Positions 34,696-43,336 of a stretch of 64,000 nt of DNA are shown here, one piece after another (position 1 is the stretch's first letter; each line of letters opens with the position of its first letter). The notes under the pieces were generated by a model that searched no databases, was not told where the DNA came from, and saw only the letters and a list, made by a program, of their open reading frames with translations. The stretch covers positions 53,130-117,129 of the forward strand of contig CALCJM010000008.1 of assembly GCA_937967505.1 (NCBI GenBank). The letters run 5' to 3'. Origin of the DNA: an uncultured Pirellulaceae bacterium. GTDB lineage: Bacteria > Planctomycetota > Planctomycetia > Pirellulales > Pirellulaceae. Made by a program: the position numbers and the translations under genes.

Positions 34696-36570
34696 TTACT
34701 CAACGGTCACGCTTTTGGCTAAGTTACGCGGCTTGTCCACATCGCAGCCACGCAGAACCGCAATGTGATAGGACAGCAGTTGGAGTGGAATGCCGGCAAC
34801 GATTGGCTGTAGGTACGAGGCGACTTTCGGAATGTAGATCACGTCGTCGGCCACTTCGGCGATGCGATCATCCCCCTCACCGGCGATCGCGATCACGGGA
34901 CCGCCACGGGCCTTGATCTCTTCGAGGTTGGACATGACTTTCCCGTAGATGAATCCGTGAGGCATCACGAATACCGACGGCGTCTTTTCATCCACCAAGG
35001 CGATCGGTCCATGCTTCATTTCCGCCGCCGGGTATCCTTCAGCATGAATGTAACTGATTTCTTTCAGCTTCAACGCACCTTCGAGAGCCGTCGGGAAATT
35101 AAAGTGACGGCCAAGGTACAGGAAGTTGTCGAACTTCTGGTACTTCACCGCAAGTTTGCGAACGGCTTCGTTTGTCTTCAGCGCCGCTTCCACATGCTCG
35201 GGTAGTTGTTTGATCGCTTCGATCATCTCGCGCCCACGTGAGTAACTCAGGTGACGCTGCCGCCCAAGGTACAGGGCCAGCAGCGCCAGTGACAGGCACT
35301 GACACGAGTAGGCTTTGGTCGATGCAACGCCGATTTCGGGGCCGGCGTGCAGGTAGATCCCCCCCGTGGCTTCCTGAGCGATCGAACTGCCGACGACGTT
35401 ACAAATCGCCAGTGTCTGGTGCCCCTTACGTTTCATCTCCCGCAGCGCAGCCAGGGTGTCCGCCGTCTCACCGCTTTGCGTGATCGCAAAAATCAGCGTC
35501 GATTCGTCCAACGGCGGGTTGCGATATCGCAATTCACTGGCGTACTCGACCTCGACGGGAATTTGCGCGATTTCTTCGATCAGGTATTCGCCAAAGAGGG
35601 ACGAATGCCAACTGGTTCCGCAAGCGGTAAACACAATCCGGTTGACCTTTCGCAATTCCTGCGGTGTCAAGTTCAGGCCGCCAAACACCGCCGTGGCGTC
35701 GTCTTCATTCAGGCGTCCACGCATCGTGTTGCGAAGCGCTTCGGGCTGTTCAAAGATCTCTTTGAGCATGTAGTGATCGTAGTTGCCCAACTCCACCTGG
35801 TTCGATTCAACGTCCAGCGGCTTTACGTCGTGAGCGACGACACCTGCATCGCGATGGGAAACCTGTAGCGCGTCTGCGTTCAGTACGGCAACCTGATTGT
35901 CGGCTAGGTAAACAATCCGGTCGGTAAAACCAACCAGAGGTTGAGCGTCGCTGGCAAGGAAATGTTCACCGTCGCCGACACCGATTACCAATGGGCTGCC
36001 CAGTCGTGCCGCGAAAATTGAATCGGGCCACTGGCGGAAAATAATCGCCAGACCGAATGTGCCGCGTAGTTTTGCCATGGATTCCTTGATCGCCGCAACC
36101 GCGTCTTGCGTCGTCAGTTCCGGGCCACCGTTTTCTTGCGCTGCCAGTTTCGATTTCAGCGCATCGGCAAGCAGATGTGCGACGACTTCGGTGTCCGTTT
36201 CCGAATTAAACGTATACCCCTTCTGCTTCAGTTGCGTGCGTAATTCGGCGAAGTTTTCGATCACGCCATTGTGAGCCATCGCCAGAATTCTTTCGCCTCC
36301 AATGTGCGGATGAGCGTTCGATTTGGTGGCGGCACCGTGGGTGGCCCAACGCGTGTGGCCAATTCCAATCCCCGAATCACAAGGATCGGCAGCAATTTCC
36401 TGTGCCAGAGTTGCGATGCGGCCAACAGATTTGGTGATCTTGATATCATTGTCACCAGTCAGTGTGGCGGTTCCGGCACTGTCGTAGCCCCGATATTCAA
36501 GACGCCGAAGACCCTCCAACAGGAAATCCTGAGCAACACGAGGGCCTACGTATCCAACAATTCCACACAT
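34696..36570 (-). CDS. glmS: Glutamine-fructose-6-phosphate aminotransferase (isomerizing)
   Basis: The 624 residues include an N-terminal glutaminase (MCGIVGYVG, nucleophile Cys2; GHTRWATHG) and two SIS domains (FTACGTSWHSSLFGEY; FAITQSGETADTLAAL; FLYLGRHFNFPTALEGALKL), ending DKPRNLAKSVTVE as in typical GlmS. The enzyme makes glucosamine-6-phosphate for cell-surface amino sugars. No glmS ribozyme is recognisable in the 434 bases upstream. It is a single gene. Confidence 0.96.
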   Translation of the reverse strand: MCGIVGYVGPRVAQDFLLEGLRRLEYRGYDSAGTATLTGDNDIKITKSVGRIATLAQEIAADPCDSGIGIGHTRWATHGAATKSNAHPHIGGERILAMAHNGVIENFAELRTQLKQKGYTFNSETDTEVVAHLLADALKSKLAAQENGGPELTTQDAVAAIKESMAKLRGTFGLAIIFRQWPDSIFAARLGSPLVIGVGDGEHFLASDAQPLVGFTDRIVYLADNQVAVLNADALQVSHRDAGVVAHDVKPLDVESNQVELGNYDHYMLKEIFEQPEALRNTMRGRLNEDDATAVFGGLNLTPQELRKVNRIVFTACGTSWHSSLFGEYLIEEIAQIPVEVEYASELRYRNPPLDESTLIFAITQSGETADTLAALREMKRKGHQTLAICNVVGSSIAQEATGGIYLHAGPEIGVASTKAYSCQCLSLALLALYLGRQRHLSYSRGREMIEAIKQLPEHVEAALKTNEAVRKLAVKYQKFDNFLYLGRHFNFPTALEGALKLKEISYIHAEGYPAAEMKHGPIALVDEKTPSVFVMPHGFIYGKVMSNLEEIKARGGPVIAIAGEGDDRIAEVADDVIYIPKVASYLQPIVAGIPLQLLSYHIAVLRGCDVDKPRNLAKSVTVE

Positions 36571-37004
36571 AATGATTTACCTAGTTTGGGCGTGAGTCGG
36601 TCGATTAACAATCGATCAGTTTGTCGCAGTTTTCAATCTGACTCTGGCGATCAACACGATGGCCATTGATGTCACAGAAGTACGGTAGTTTTGGGGGGAC
36701 AAAAGTAAGGGCAGCGACAGCAAACAGGTCAATGGACGCAAATGAATCGGTGCAATTTGATCGCTGGCACCTGCTGCCGAGCCTGCCTAAATGTCTTCTT
36801 TTGATAGACTAGACGAGAATCGGCACGGCTTCCAGAGCGATTATGAACGCTTATTTAACCAGACAAAGGGGGGGTAAGCAATCCGGACGCAAGATTGGGA
36901 ATTTTTGTAAAACTACCGCGAATAACGAGCAATGCCTGCAAACAACGCCGCAATTTTTGGCAACTTCGGTCAACCCATGCCAATCCTGAGATCGCCAGCG
37001 TGAA
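36571..37004. other. Intergenic region upstream of glmS
   Basis: 434 bases between glmS and the protease gene, both on the minus strand. It presumably contains the glmS promoter and the protease terminator, but I see neither a clear promoter pair nor a structured RNA or repeat. Confidence 0.35.
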
Positions 37005-38414
37005 TTAGCGCACCGGCGACGCAGGGCGGGGCAGAAAATACTTGGCCGTCGGGTCCGGTAGCTCACCCACGACGACATTTTTTTTCAAACTGCGGCCATC
37101 ACGGATTAGAACCACCTCCACCGTGGAATTGGGGGGTGAGCGTTCGGCCAGCTGGAACAGGCTGTTGTATTGTTTGACAGTTTGTCCATTCCATTGCCGA
37201 ATGATATCTCCTTTTTGGATGCCGGCAATATCGGCGGGCGAATTTTTGAACACCCGGGTCAGCACCGCCCCGTTGAGGTCCGGCGAAATCCCCTGTGCAG
37301 CCATCTGATAATCGACTTCCTCGGGCCAGACGCCCAAGTATCCCCGAACCACCGCCCCGTTTTCGATCAGCTGACCATAGACAAACCTGGCAGTGGAACT
37401 GGGAACGGCAAAACTGATTCCCTGAAAGGTTTCACCATAGATCGAGGTGTTGATGCCGATCACGTTACCGCTGGCATCGACCAAAGGTCCACCGCTGTTA
37501 CCGGGGTTAACTGCGGCATCGGTTTGCAAAAGATTTTGCTTCCGCAACTTATCTCCCGGACGGTCTTTGCCGCTGATGATTCCTGATGTCACCGTCTGTT
37601 CATACCGGTAGGGACTGCCAATCGCCCAAACGATCGAACCTACCTCAGCGGATTCACTGTCGCCCCAGATCGCCGGCACAAGATTGTGGGCGTCGATTTT
37701 CAAGACCGCCAGATCGCTAACTAGATCGACTCCAATCAGTTTCGCCCGGTATTGACTGCGGTCATGCAGCTGCACCGTGCACCCGTTTGCCCCTTCGAGC
37801 ACATGGGCGTTAGTGATAATGTAGCCCTCACGCGACATGATGACGCCCGATCCGTAACCGCGATGCGTGTTGTTGGATCGTCCGGCATGGATACTGACCA
37901 CGCTGGGACGAATCTTGTGGGCCACCAGCTGAAAGGCGCGAGAGACATTTTCCAAAGGTTTATCATTGAGTAGTTCAATCGCATTTTCGTACTCGGCACG
38001 AACCTTGCCGCGCGTCGCCGCAAAATTATACTCTTCCACAATACGCGGACCAATCAACCACGCCGCCAGCAATAACACCGTAGAAGTAAACAGTGCATAG
38101 GCGGGTAACAACGATCGGTGTTCGGCATCCGGTCCTTTACTTTTCCGATCGCCAGCCTCACGCGTTCTATCCATCACTCCGGAAGCTATTGCCTGATCCC
38201 GTGAGCCAACTTGCGCGGGAGCAACGCCTTCATCACGAATTTGCTCTTGCTGATAGGCTGCGATTTGGTCGGCCACTTGATTGGGACGCCGCCGTCGAAG
38301 TTCGGGCCGACTGACATCACGCCCGTCGGATGCTCGATCCGCACATGGGCCTCGATCTTTTTCGGGAATTCTGTCTGGGGAAGAGCGGTCGGAATGTTGA
38401 TCACCAAACTCCAT
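37005..38414 (-). CDS. Membrane-anchored DegP/HtrA-like serine protease with PDZ domain
   Basis: ATG 38414 has AAGGA eight bases upstream; the frame extends to 38666 but that part is not family-like. The 469 residues have a charged, Arg-rich cytoplasmic part (1-102), one transmembrane helix (about 103-122), a trypsin-like domain with the triad His204 (TNAHVLEG), Asp234 (DLAVLKID) and Ser307 (GNSGGPLV), and a C-terminal PDZ domain (GYLGVWPEEV to RDGRSL). It should degrade or sense misfolded envelope proteins outside the cytoplasmic membrane. Such an extended cytoplasmic N-terminus is unusual for HtrA proteins. Confidence 0.9.
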   Translation of the reverse strand: MEFGDQHSDRSSPDRIPEKDRGPCADRASDGRDVSRPELRRRRPNQVADQIAAYQQEQIRDEGVAPAQVGSRDQAIASGVMDRTREAGDRKSKGPDAEHRSLLPAYALFTSTVLLLAAWLIGPRIVEEYNFAATRGKVRAEYENAIELLNDKPLENVSRAFQLVAHKIRPSVVSIHAGRSNNTHRGYGSGVIMSREGYIITNAHVLEGANGCTVQLHDRSQYRAKLIGVDLVSDLAVLKIDAHNLVPAIWGDSESAEVGSIVWAIGSPYRYEQTVTSGIISGKDRPGDKLRKQNLLQTDAAVNPGNSGGPLVDASGNVIGINTSIYGETFQGISFAVPSSTARFVYGQLIENGAVVRGYLGVWPEEVDYQMAAQGISPDLNGAVLTRVFKNSPADIAGIQKGDIIRQWNGQTVKQYNSLFQLAERSPPNSTVEVVLIRDGRSLKKNVVVGELPDPTAKYFLPRPASPVR

Positions 38415-38876
38415 CAAGATCGTCCTTGAAGGGAATACGAAGAAAGGAAAGTTGGCGGAAGTTCGGAAACGTTCTGTCGTGGCTCGAACGGTATCCTGAG
38501 CTGTACCAAAAAGGTCGTTTTCGACAGTAGCAGTATAACCGATAGTATAACCGATTTCCGGACTTCTGACCGACAAAAAAAATTGCCGGCCTGCCGCTGT
38601 CTTTTTGGCGTTTGGAAAAACAGCCAAACAAGGCAGAATAAAACGGCTTTCCCAATCCGTCCACACCGGCGAATAAAACCCTTGTGGACACTCGGTCAGT
38701 CGCGTGATGGAATGCTCCGCAGGGAAAATTTGGCTATAATAATTTTTCTCGTTCTACGTGATGTGCGGGGCTGAAACGATGGAAAAGGCTGACAAAACTG
38801 TTATACCTGTAGTGTCACTTCCGTTGACAGTCACGCACAATCGCACCTCTCCTTTGACGAAGATTCAAGGTATTCC
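38415..38876. other. Intergenic region between protease and bifunctional nuclease genes
   Basis: The 462 bases hold the divergent promoters. An AT-rich stretch around 38560-38760 includes TATAAT at 38735-38740, a good -10 box for the nuclease gene, though the -35 position (ATGCTC) is poor. A short direct repeat of AGTATAACCGAT occurs at 38528-38552. Confidence 0.4.
38735..38740 (+). promoter_or_regulatory. Candidate -10 box (TATAAT) for bifunctional nuclease gene
   Basis: Exact TATAAT, about 137 bases before the start codon, in AT-rich sequence with TGG just upstream. The -35 region is weak, so this is only a candidate. Confidence 0.3.
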
Positions 38877-39284
38877 ATGCCAGTAGAAATGCAGCTTTCA
38901 CGCATTATTATCAGCGAGATCAACGAAGACCAATATGTGTTCCTCAAGGAGGTTGATGGGGACCGCCAGTTTCCGATCCTGATCGGGATCTTTGAAGCGA
39001 CCAGCATCGATCGGCGGGTGAAGAAGGTCGAGCGGCTTCGTCCACTGACGCATGACTTGATCGTCGGCGTTGTCGAAAGCATGGGGGGTGAGATGGACAG
39101 TGTCGTGATCACTGACCTGAAGAACCACACCTATTACGCGAAACTGCGCATACGTAGCGCCGGAGAACTGATCGAAATCGATGCCCGACCGTCAGACGCA
39201 TTGGCCATCGCGGTCACGACGGACCCGCCGCTGCCGATTTGGGTCGATGAAAATGTGATCGACGAAGCCATCGCCAGCCTCTAA
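38877..39284 (+). CDS. Bifunctional nuclease family protein (DUF151)
   Basis: The 135 residues fit DUF151: VFLKEVDGDRQFPILIGIFEATSI, then RPLTHDLIVGVVESMGG, and the conserved RPSDALAIAVTTDPPLPIWV. The family is described as a bifunctional nuclease with DNase and RNase activity in plants, and is common in bacteria next to various genes; the bacterial role is unclear. Its last four bases overlap the convergent VOC gene. Confidence 0.88.
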   Translation: MPVEMQLSRIIISEINEDQYVFLKEVDGDRQFPILIGIFEATSIDRRVKKVERLRPLTHDLIVGVVESMGGEMDSVVITDLKNHTYYAKLRIRSAGELIEIDARPSDALAIAVTTDPPLPIWVDENVIDEAIASL

Positions 39285-39652
39285 CGTTTCGGTTTGTCTG
39301 ACCAAACTGAAAATTCACTACCGCCGGGTTCGGTAAACTGAAAACGCCGGCCGCCGGGGAAGTCGAAGGCTGGCTTGATCACCTTCCCACCAGCCGCTTC
39401 GATTTTGGCTTGGGTTGCCTCTAGGTCGTCACTGAAAAACGTCACTAGGACGCTACCATTTTCAGTCAGTGCGGGGTGCGGATCACGAAAGAATCCCACC
39501 ATTATCCCTCCACTGGCGCTGTCCATGTAGTCGGGTCCGTACATGGTAAAACTCCACCCGAACACGGATTCAAAAAACGCACGCGTGGCTTCGGGGTCAC
39601 GCACGGGGACTTCAAGGTAATTCAGTTTCTCGTGTTGATTTGATTCATTCAT
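39281..39652 (-). CDS. VOC-family (glyoxalase-like) protein
   Basis: The 123 residues form one vicinal-oxygen-chelate unit: LNYLEVPVRDPEATRAFFESVFGWSF, then GSVLVTFFSDDLEATQAKIEAAGGKVI and a terminal FTEPGGSEFSVWS. Metal-ligand candidates are the Glu in the first and last strands. The family includes glyoxalases, dioxygenases and resistance proteins; the reaction is not deducible. The 3' ends of this and the nuclease gene overlap by four bases. Confidence 0.85.
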   Translation of the reverse strand: MNESNQHEKLNYLEVPVRDPEATRAFFESVFGWSFTMYGPDYMDSASGGIMVGFFRDPHPALTENGSVLVTFFSDDLEATQAKIEAAGGKVIKPAFDFPGGRRFQFTEPGGSEFSVWSDKPKR

Positions 39653-39695
39653 TTAATGCGACCCGTAGATGAATAGTTTCCAGTTACGAAACGAC

Positions 39696-39761
39696 AGGCC
39701 CGAACGCGTTATCGAGCGGGAAATTTTCCTCGGGGATTCCACTCAATAGCGCGTCGGGCCT
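39696..39761. other. Long stable hairpin downstream of frr
   Basis: Arms of about 20 bases (AGGCCCGAACGCGTTATCGA and CTCAATAGCGCGTCGGGCCT) pair with few mismatches around a 25-base loop that itself contains GGAAATTTTCC. It is in the gap downstream of frr and upstream of the VOC gene (both minus). There is no T-run, so it may be a transcript-stabilising hairpin, an attenuator or a palindromic repeat. Confidence 0.65.
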
Positions 39762-39878
39762 GCCCTGCATTACTCCAGTCGTTTTCAATCATTCCAAAGC
39801 GATCAAAGTCTTGCCGGCAGCCCGTTTTCAGGCCAATCGTTCGTCTTTGGTCACGGAGAAATCAAGGAAAACGTGCGA

Positions 39879-40442
39879 CTAAGCTTCGTCCATTACTTCC
39901 TTTTCGCGTCCCTTGGCAATACCTTCGGCCTGATCTTCAAACTTTTTGGTCAGATCCTGGACAGACTGCTTGATATCGTCGCGCTGGTCTTCAGAAATGA
40001 CCTTGTCCTTCGCTTCACCATCGGCAGCTTTATTGCCATCGCGGCGTACATTACGAATGGAAATTTTTGCCTCTTCTGTCAACTCCTTGATACGCCCCAC
40101 CATCTTTTTCCGAACATCGGTTGACAATGCTGGAATGTTAATGCGGACGACTCGTCCGTCGTTTTGTGGGTTGAAGCCCAAATCGGCCGACACGATGGCT
40201 TTTTCAATCTCCTTGATCACGGCCGCGTCATAGGGGCGAATCACAATCTGTGTCGGTTCAGGAGCTCCAACCGATGCGATTTGCTTCAGCGGCGTGGGCG
40301 AACCGTAAACGTCCACGCGCACCGAATCAACCAGCCCCGGATTGGCACGACCGGTGCGAATCCCGCCAAGGTTCTTCTTCAAAACCTCAATCGCCTTATT
40401 CATCCGTTCTTCGGTGTCCATCAAAATATCATCGCTCGGCAT
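39879..40442 (-). CDS. frr: Ribosome recycling factor
   Basis: The 187 residues match RRF: LKKNLGGIRTGRANPGLVDSVRVDVYGSPTPLKQIASV, YDAAVIKEIEKAI, and NIPALSTDVRKKMV. With EF-G it splits the post-termination ribosome. AGGAG lies seven bases before ATG 40442. It is usually next to pyrH; here its upstream neighbour is a membrane-protein gene on the other strand, so the common pyrH-frr pair is broken. Confidence 0.97.
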   Translation of the reverse strand: MPSDDILMDTEERMNKAIEVLKKNLGGIRTGRANPGLVDSVRVDVYGSPTPLKQIASVGAPEPTQIVIRPYDAAVIKEIEKAIVSADLGFNPQNDGRVVRINIPALSTDVRKKMVGRIKELTEEAKISIRNVRRDGNKAADGEAKDKVISEDQRDDIKQSVQDLTKKFEDQAEGIAKGREKEVMDEA

Positions 40443-40579
40443 GAGGTATCTCCTGTAGGGGTGTTGGTTTGATAACCTTCAGTGTAGGGGATTAAAAGCC
40501 AGAATCCAAGCGCCGTTGGATCAAACAGACCGTTGCATTGGTGACAATTTTCTCCCGGACAACTCTACGTCGCAGTCGC

Positions 40580-40585
40580 TATAAT
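40580..40585 (+). promoter_or_regulatory. Candidate promoter for the membrane protein gene
   Basis: TATAAT at 40580-40585, with CGGACA at 40556-40561 as a partial -35 (18-base spacer), about 60 bases before the TTG start at 40644. A plausible but unproven sigma-70-type promoter. Confidence 0.35.
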
Positions 40586-40643
40586 GACCTTTGAGTGTAA
40601 CGACCTTTGAAAAACATCCAGAAAATTTCTACCGGAGGCCGGC

Positions 40644-41351
40644 TTGGAAGAACCTGTTGAAGATTTCCCCGAGATAGCCACCAGGCCATTGCCGCCACGG
40701 CGATCAGCGCCAGGAGATCAGGTTGCCCAATACATGCGCGGAATCGCCGGTGCCGGCGTGGCCGGAGCAATTTTTGGGGCGGTTGTCGGAGGACTGATCC
40801 TGATCTTGATTGGTGGATTGGTTGCGAGTCCGCTGGGGTTTGTCATTGGAGGCGGCGTCGGTATGTTTATTGCGCTATTTGTTTCGCTGCCGATCTGGAC
40901 TGCCGGTTTGCTGATCAACGCTTCTCTCGGGTTTGCTATTCCACCCAAGATCGCACGCTGCGTTGCCGGTTCAATCACAGGATATGTGGCGTGCATGCCG
41001 CTGGTCGATATCGCCCGTTTACCGGGCTCCAGTTTTGAAATGCGACTGGTGCTTGCCGGGGTTGTCATTGCGATGACGCTGGGGGCATTATGCGTGTTCG
41101 GGGTTTCCGGATCGGCAGATTTCTTCCCACCTTTAACACCTGCACCCGGGTCGCTACCGCCAACGATGTCTAACGCGTGGCACTTTAATCTTGTGCAGAT
41201 TCTCGCGGTGACGTTTTGGGTCGCAGTATTCATGCTGGCGATTCGCCTGTTAGATGTTCCGCCGCTGGTGATGGTTGGTTTGTTGATCTGCGGATCCATC
41301 AGCCTGCCGCTAACTTATGCGATCATCAGATTCTATCCCGGCAAACCATAG
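40644..41351 (+). CDS. Multi-pass membrane protein, hypothetical
   Basis: TTG 40644 follows GGAGG (40634-40638) by five bases. The 235 residues have a short acidic N-terminus and about six hydrophobic segments, with Gly-rich helices such as GAGVAGAIFGAVVGGLIL and GFVIGGGVGMFIALF. No transporter or enzyme motif is visible. It is convergent with the zinc-ribbon membrane protein gene. Function unknown. Confidence 0.65.
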   Translation: MEEPVEDFPEIATRPLPPRRSAPGDQVAQYMRGIAGAGVAGAIFGAVVGGLILILIGGLVASPLGFVIGGGVGMFIALFVSLPIWTAGLLINASLGFAIPPKIARCVAGSITGYVACMPLVDIARLPGSSFEMRLVLAGVVIAMTLGALCVFGVSGSADFFPPLTPAPGSLPPTMSNAWHFNLVQILAVTFWVAVFMLAIRLLDVPPLVMVGLLICGSISLPLTYAIIRFYPGKP

Positions 41352-41398
41352 AAACAGACGGATCGATTGGCTGCTGCGGTAATTCAGGGTGCTTCAAG

Positions 41399-42184
41399 TC
41401 AGCAAACACAATGCCAATGGTCGGCGACCATTGCCAACAGTGCGTGAAGGTATTCGATCTCCAACAGCCCGGTAGCGCTGCCGGCCGGTTGATCCGTTTG
41501 TTCCAGCATACCGGGGAAAACTCCGATACCGGCCAACACACGTGCGATCAAGCACAGCCCCAGAAACAGACCGTAGTGGATCAGCCCCATCGTGTAATCA
41601 AAATCGAAGCTGAGCATGCCTGTCGCGCCGCCCACCCCCAACATCCCGATCAATGCCAAAATCCACGATCCTGTATCGTAGCGGTCACCAAAGGCGTATT
41701 TGGCCAGTGGCATTGCGGCCCACAGCAGCGCGTAAATCGCACCGCAAATCACCACACGCAACCAAAGCTCCTGTCCGACGAACGAGTCAAGCTCCTGATC
41801 CTTGAGAATGTTGTATGCTCCGTAAGCCACCATCGGGGCGACGATTGCCATGGGCACAACCATCATCCACATCGGCATGCCCAATTTATCCTCAACAGAA
41901 AATTGAACAAACAACGCTCCAATCAAAAACGCGATGATTGATCCCACCATCGTCAGTAGCTGCAACGTCGAAAATTTATTGTCCTTGCGTTTCAAGGGTT
42001 TGAGGATCTGACGCCCCTTGCCATCCACCGGGCCAGAAACCGGCGCGTGGATGACCACTTCCTCCTCCGCCTTGGGAACCTTGATGACCTCCTTGCACTT
42101 GGGGCAGGGGCCTTTTTGGCCGGCGAATTTCTCACTGACCTTGAATCGCGTGTGGCATTTGGGGCAGGTGACCTGAATAGGCAT
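41399..42184 (-). CDS. Membrane protein with N-terminal zinc ribbon (MJ0042-like)
   Basis: The first 35 residues form a zinc ribbon of two CPKC motifs (TCPKCHTRFKV and GPCPKCKEVIKV), typical of planctomycete and myxobacterial MJ0042-type proteins. About six hydrophobic segments follow (for example VGSIIAFLIGALFV and MMVVPMAIVAPMVAYGAY). The zinc ribbon should face the cytoplasm. It starts two bases after the ACT-domain gene on the same strand, so they are probably co-expressed. Function unknown. Confidence 0.78.
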   Translation of the reverse strand: MPIQVTCPKCHTRFKVSEKFAGQKGPCPKCKEVIKVPKAEEEVVIHAPVSGPVDGKGRQILKPLKRKDNKFSTLQLLTMVGSIIAFLIGALFVQFSVEDKLGMPMWMMVVPMAIVAPMVAYGAYNILKDQELDSFVGQELWLRVVICGAIYALLWAAMPLAKYAFGDRYDTGSWILALIGMLGVGGATGMLSFDFDYTMGLIHYGLFLGLCLIARVLAGIGVFPGMLEQTDQPAGSATGLLEIEYLHALLAMVADHWHCVC

Positions 42185-42186
42185 CG

Positions 42187-42684
42187 TTAATAAAGCTCCA
42201 TCAAGTCGTCTTCGTTAAGCATACGAAAATCGTGGTTGGCAAGTGTTTCCATGGCCTGGTCAATATTGTCCACCATAATTGCAACCGTCAAACAATTGTC
42301 GGATTTAATCATCAAGGGATACGTTTGCACCAGATTGATCTCCGCGCGAAGCAACGCACTACAGACATCCATCAGCGGTTGAGAGCAATCGCGCAGTTGA
42401 ACCGCAATCAGATCGCTCTCGATCATCGCCAGCCCCGCTCGTTCGAGTATCTCGCGTCCCTGTTCAGGGTGGCTGAGAATGCACCGCAAAATACTGCACT
42501 CGGTCGAATCGTTGATGCTCATCGCAAGGATGCGCACATCGCTTTTGACAAACCGACGCAGGAATGCCTGTAACGCTCCAACCTTATTTTCTAGGAAAAT
42601 GGTGAACTGCCGAATCGTGGGATAGTCTCTGCCTCGCCCGGTTCGCAAATCAATCGAGGCTCCGGCATCATCGGCTTGGCTCAT
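42187..42684 (-). CDS. Tandem ACT-domain protein
   Basis: The 165 residues hold two ACT-like units: TIRQFTIFLENKVGALQAFLR (first) and VCSALLRAEINLVQTYPLMI (second). This resembles free-standing ACT proteins related to the regulatory subunit of acetolactate synthase, which bind amino acids or other ligands. No catalytic domain is attached. The start (ATG 42684) lies 92 bases from the divergent thioesterase start at 42777. The ligand is unknown. Confidence 0.8.
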   Translation of the reverse strand: MSQADDAGASIDLRTGRGRDYPTIRQFTIFLENKVGALQAFLRRFVKSDVRILAMSINDSTECSILRCILSHPEQGREILERAGLAMIESDLIAVQLRDCSQPLMDVCSALLRAEINLVQTYPLMIKSDNCLTVAIMVDNIDQAMETLANHDFRMLNEDDLMELY

Positions 42685-42776
42685 TGCAATCTCGTAAAGT
42701 CACTAAAAAATCGTTAGATTATCGTCGATCGACTGGTTCAGGTCGGCCTCGACAAAGATTCACAATAAGGATTCCA

Positions 42777-43190
42777 ATGCTATCGGTCAATGCTGGCGGA
42801 CAAATCCCCCAGAGTCACGAGATTGAATTTCGCGTGCGGTACAAGGAAACTGACGCCCAAGGACGCGTCCACCACTCGAATTATGCCAACTATTTCGAGA
42901 TGGGACGGACCGAACTGGTACGCGGTTCCGGTTGGTCATACCGTGATATCGAGGCGGCGGGCGTCATGCTGGTGGTGGTCGATTTAAAATGCGAATTTAT
43001 CAAAGGTGCCCAATACGACGACCTGCTCAGGATGAAGACAACGGTCCTGAAGGCCAAGGGAGTCCGAATCGTCAATCAGTATGAGATTTTCCTGGCCGAT
43101 GAACTGATCGTGCGTGGTGAGACCACCGTCGCAGCTGTGGACCCCTCCGGCAAAGTCGTGCGGTTGCCAAAGTTCTTGCAAACAAAGTGA
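42777..43190 (+). CDS. Acyl-CoA thioesterase, YbgC/4HBT type
   Basis: From ATG 42777 (AAGG six bases upstream) the 137 residues show the hotdog-fold YbgC motif VRYKETDAQGRVHHSNYANYFEMGRTEL, with the catalytic Asp in the ETDAQG loop. The family hydrolyses acyl-CoA thioesters, often near Tol-Pal genes, though these are not adjacent here. The frame is open to 42684, but the extra residues are not family-like. Confidence 0.87.
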   Translation: MLSVNAGGQIPQSHEIEFRVRYKETDAQGRVHHSNYANYFEMGRTELVRGSGWSYRDIEAAGVMLVVVDLKCEFIKGAQYDDLLRMKTTVLKAKGVRIVNQYEIFLADELIVRGETTVAAVDPSGKVVRLPKFLQTK

Positions 43191-43336
43191 ATTGAAATGA
43201 ACAATCAGATTCGAAAATTTTCAGCTGCCTCCCGGCTGCGGATCCTCACTTCACGTTAGCAGTCAAGCGCGATGGCCGAATCATCCCGGGATCAGTCCAA
43301 ATTTCTACAGGCGGAGTGTACGATCGCCTTACGGGT

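Noticed and set aside
36571..37004. glmS ribozyme upstream of glmS
   Set aside because: No ribozyme core could be recognised; that element is mainly known from Firmicutes.
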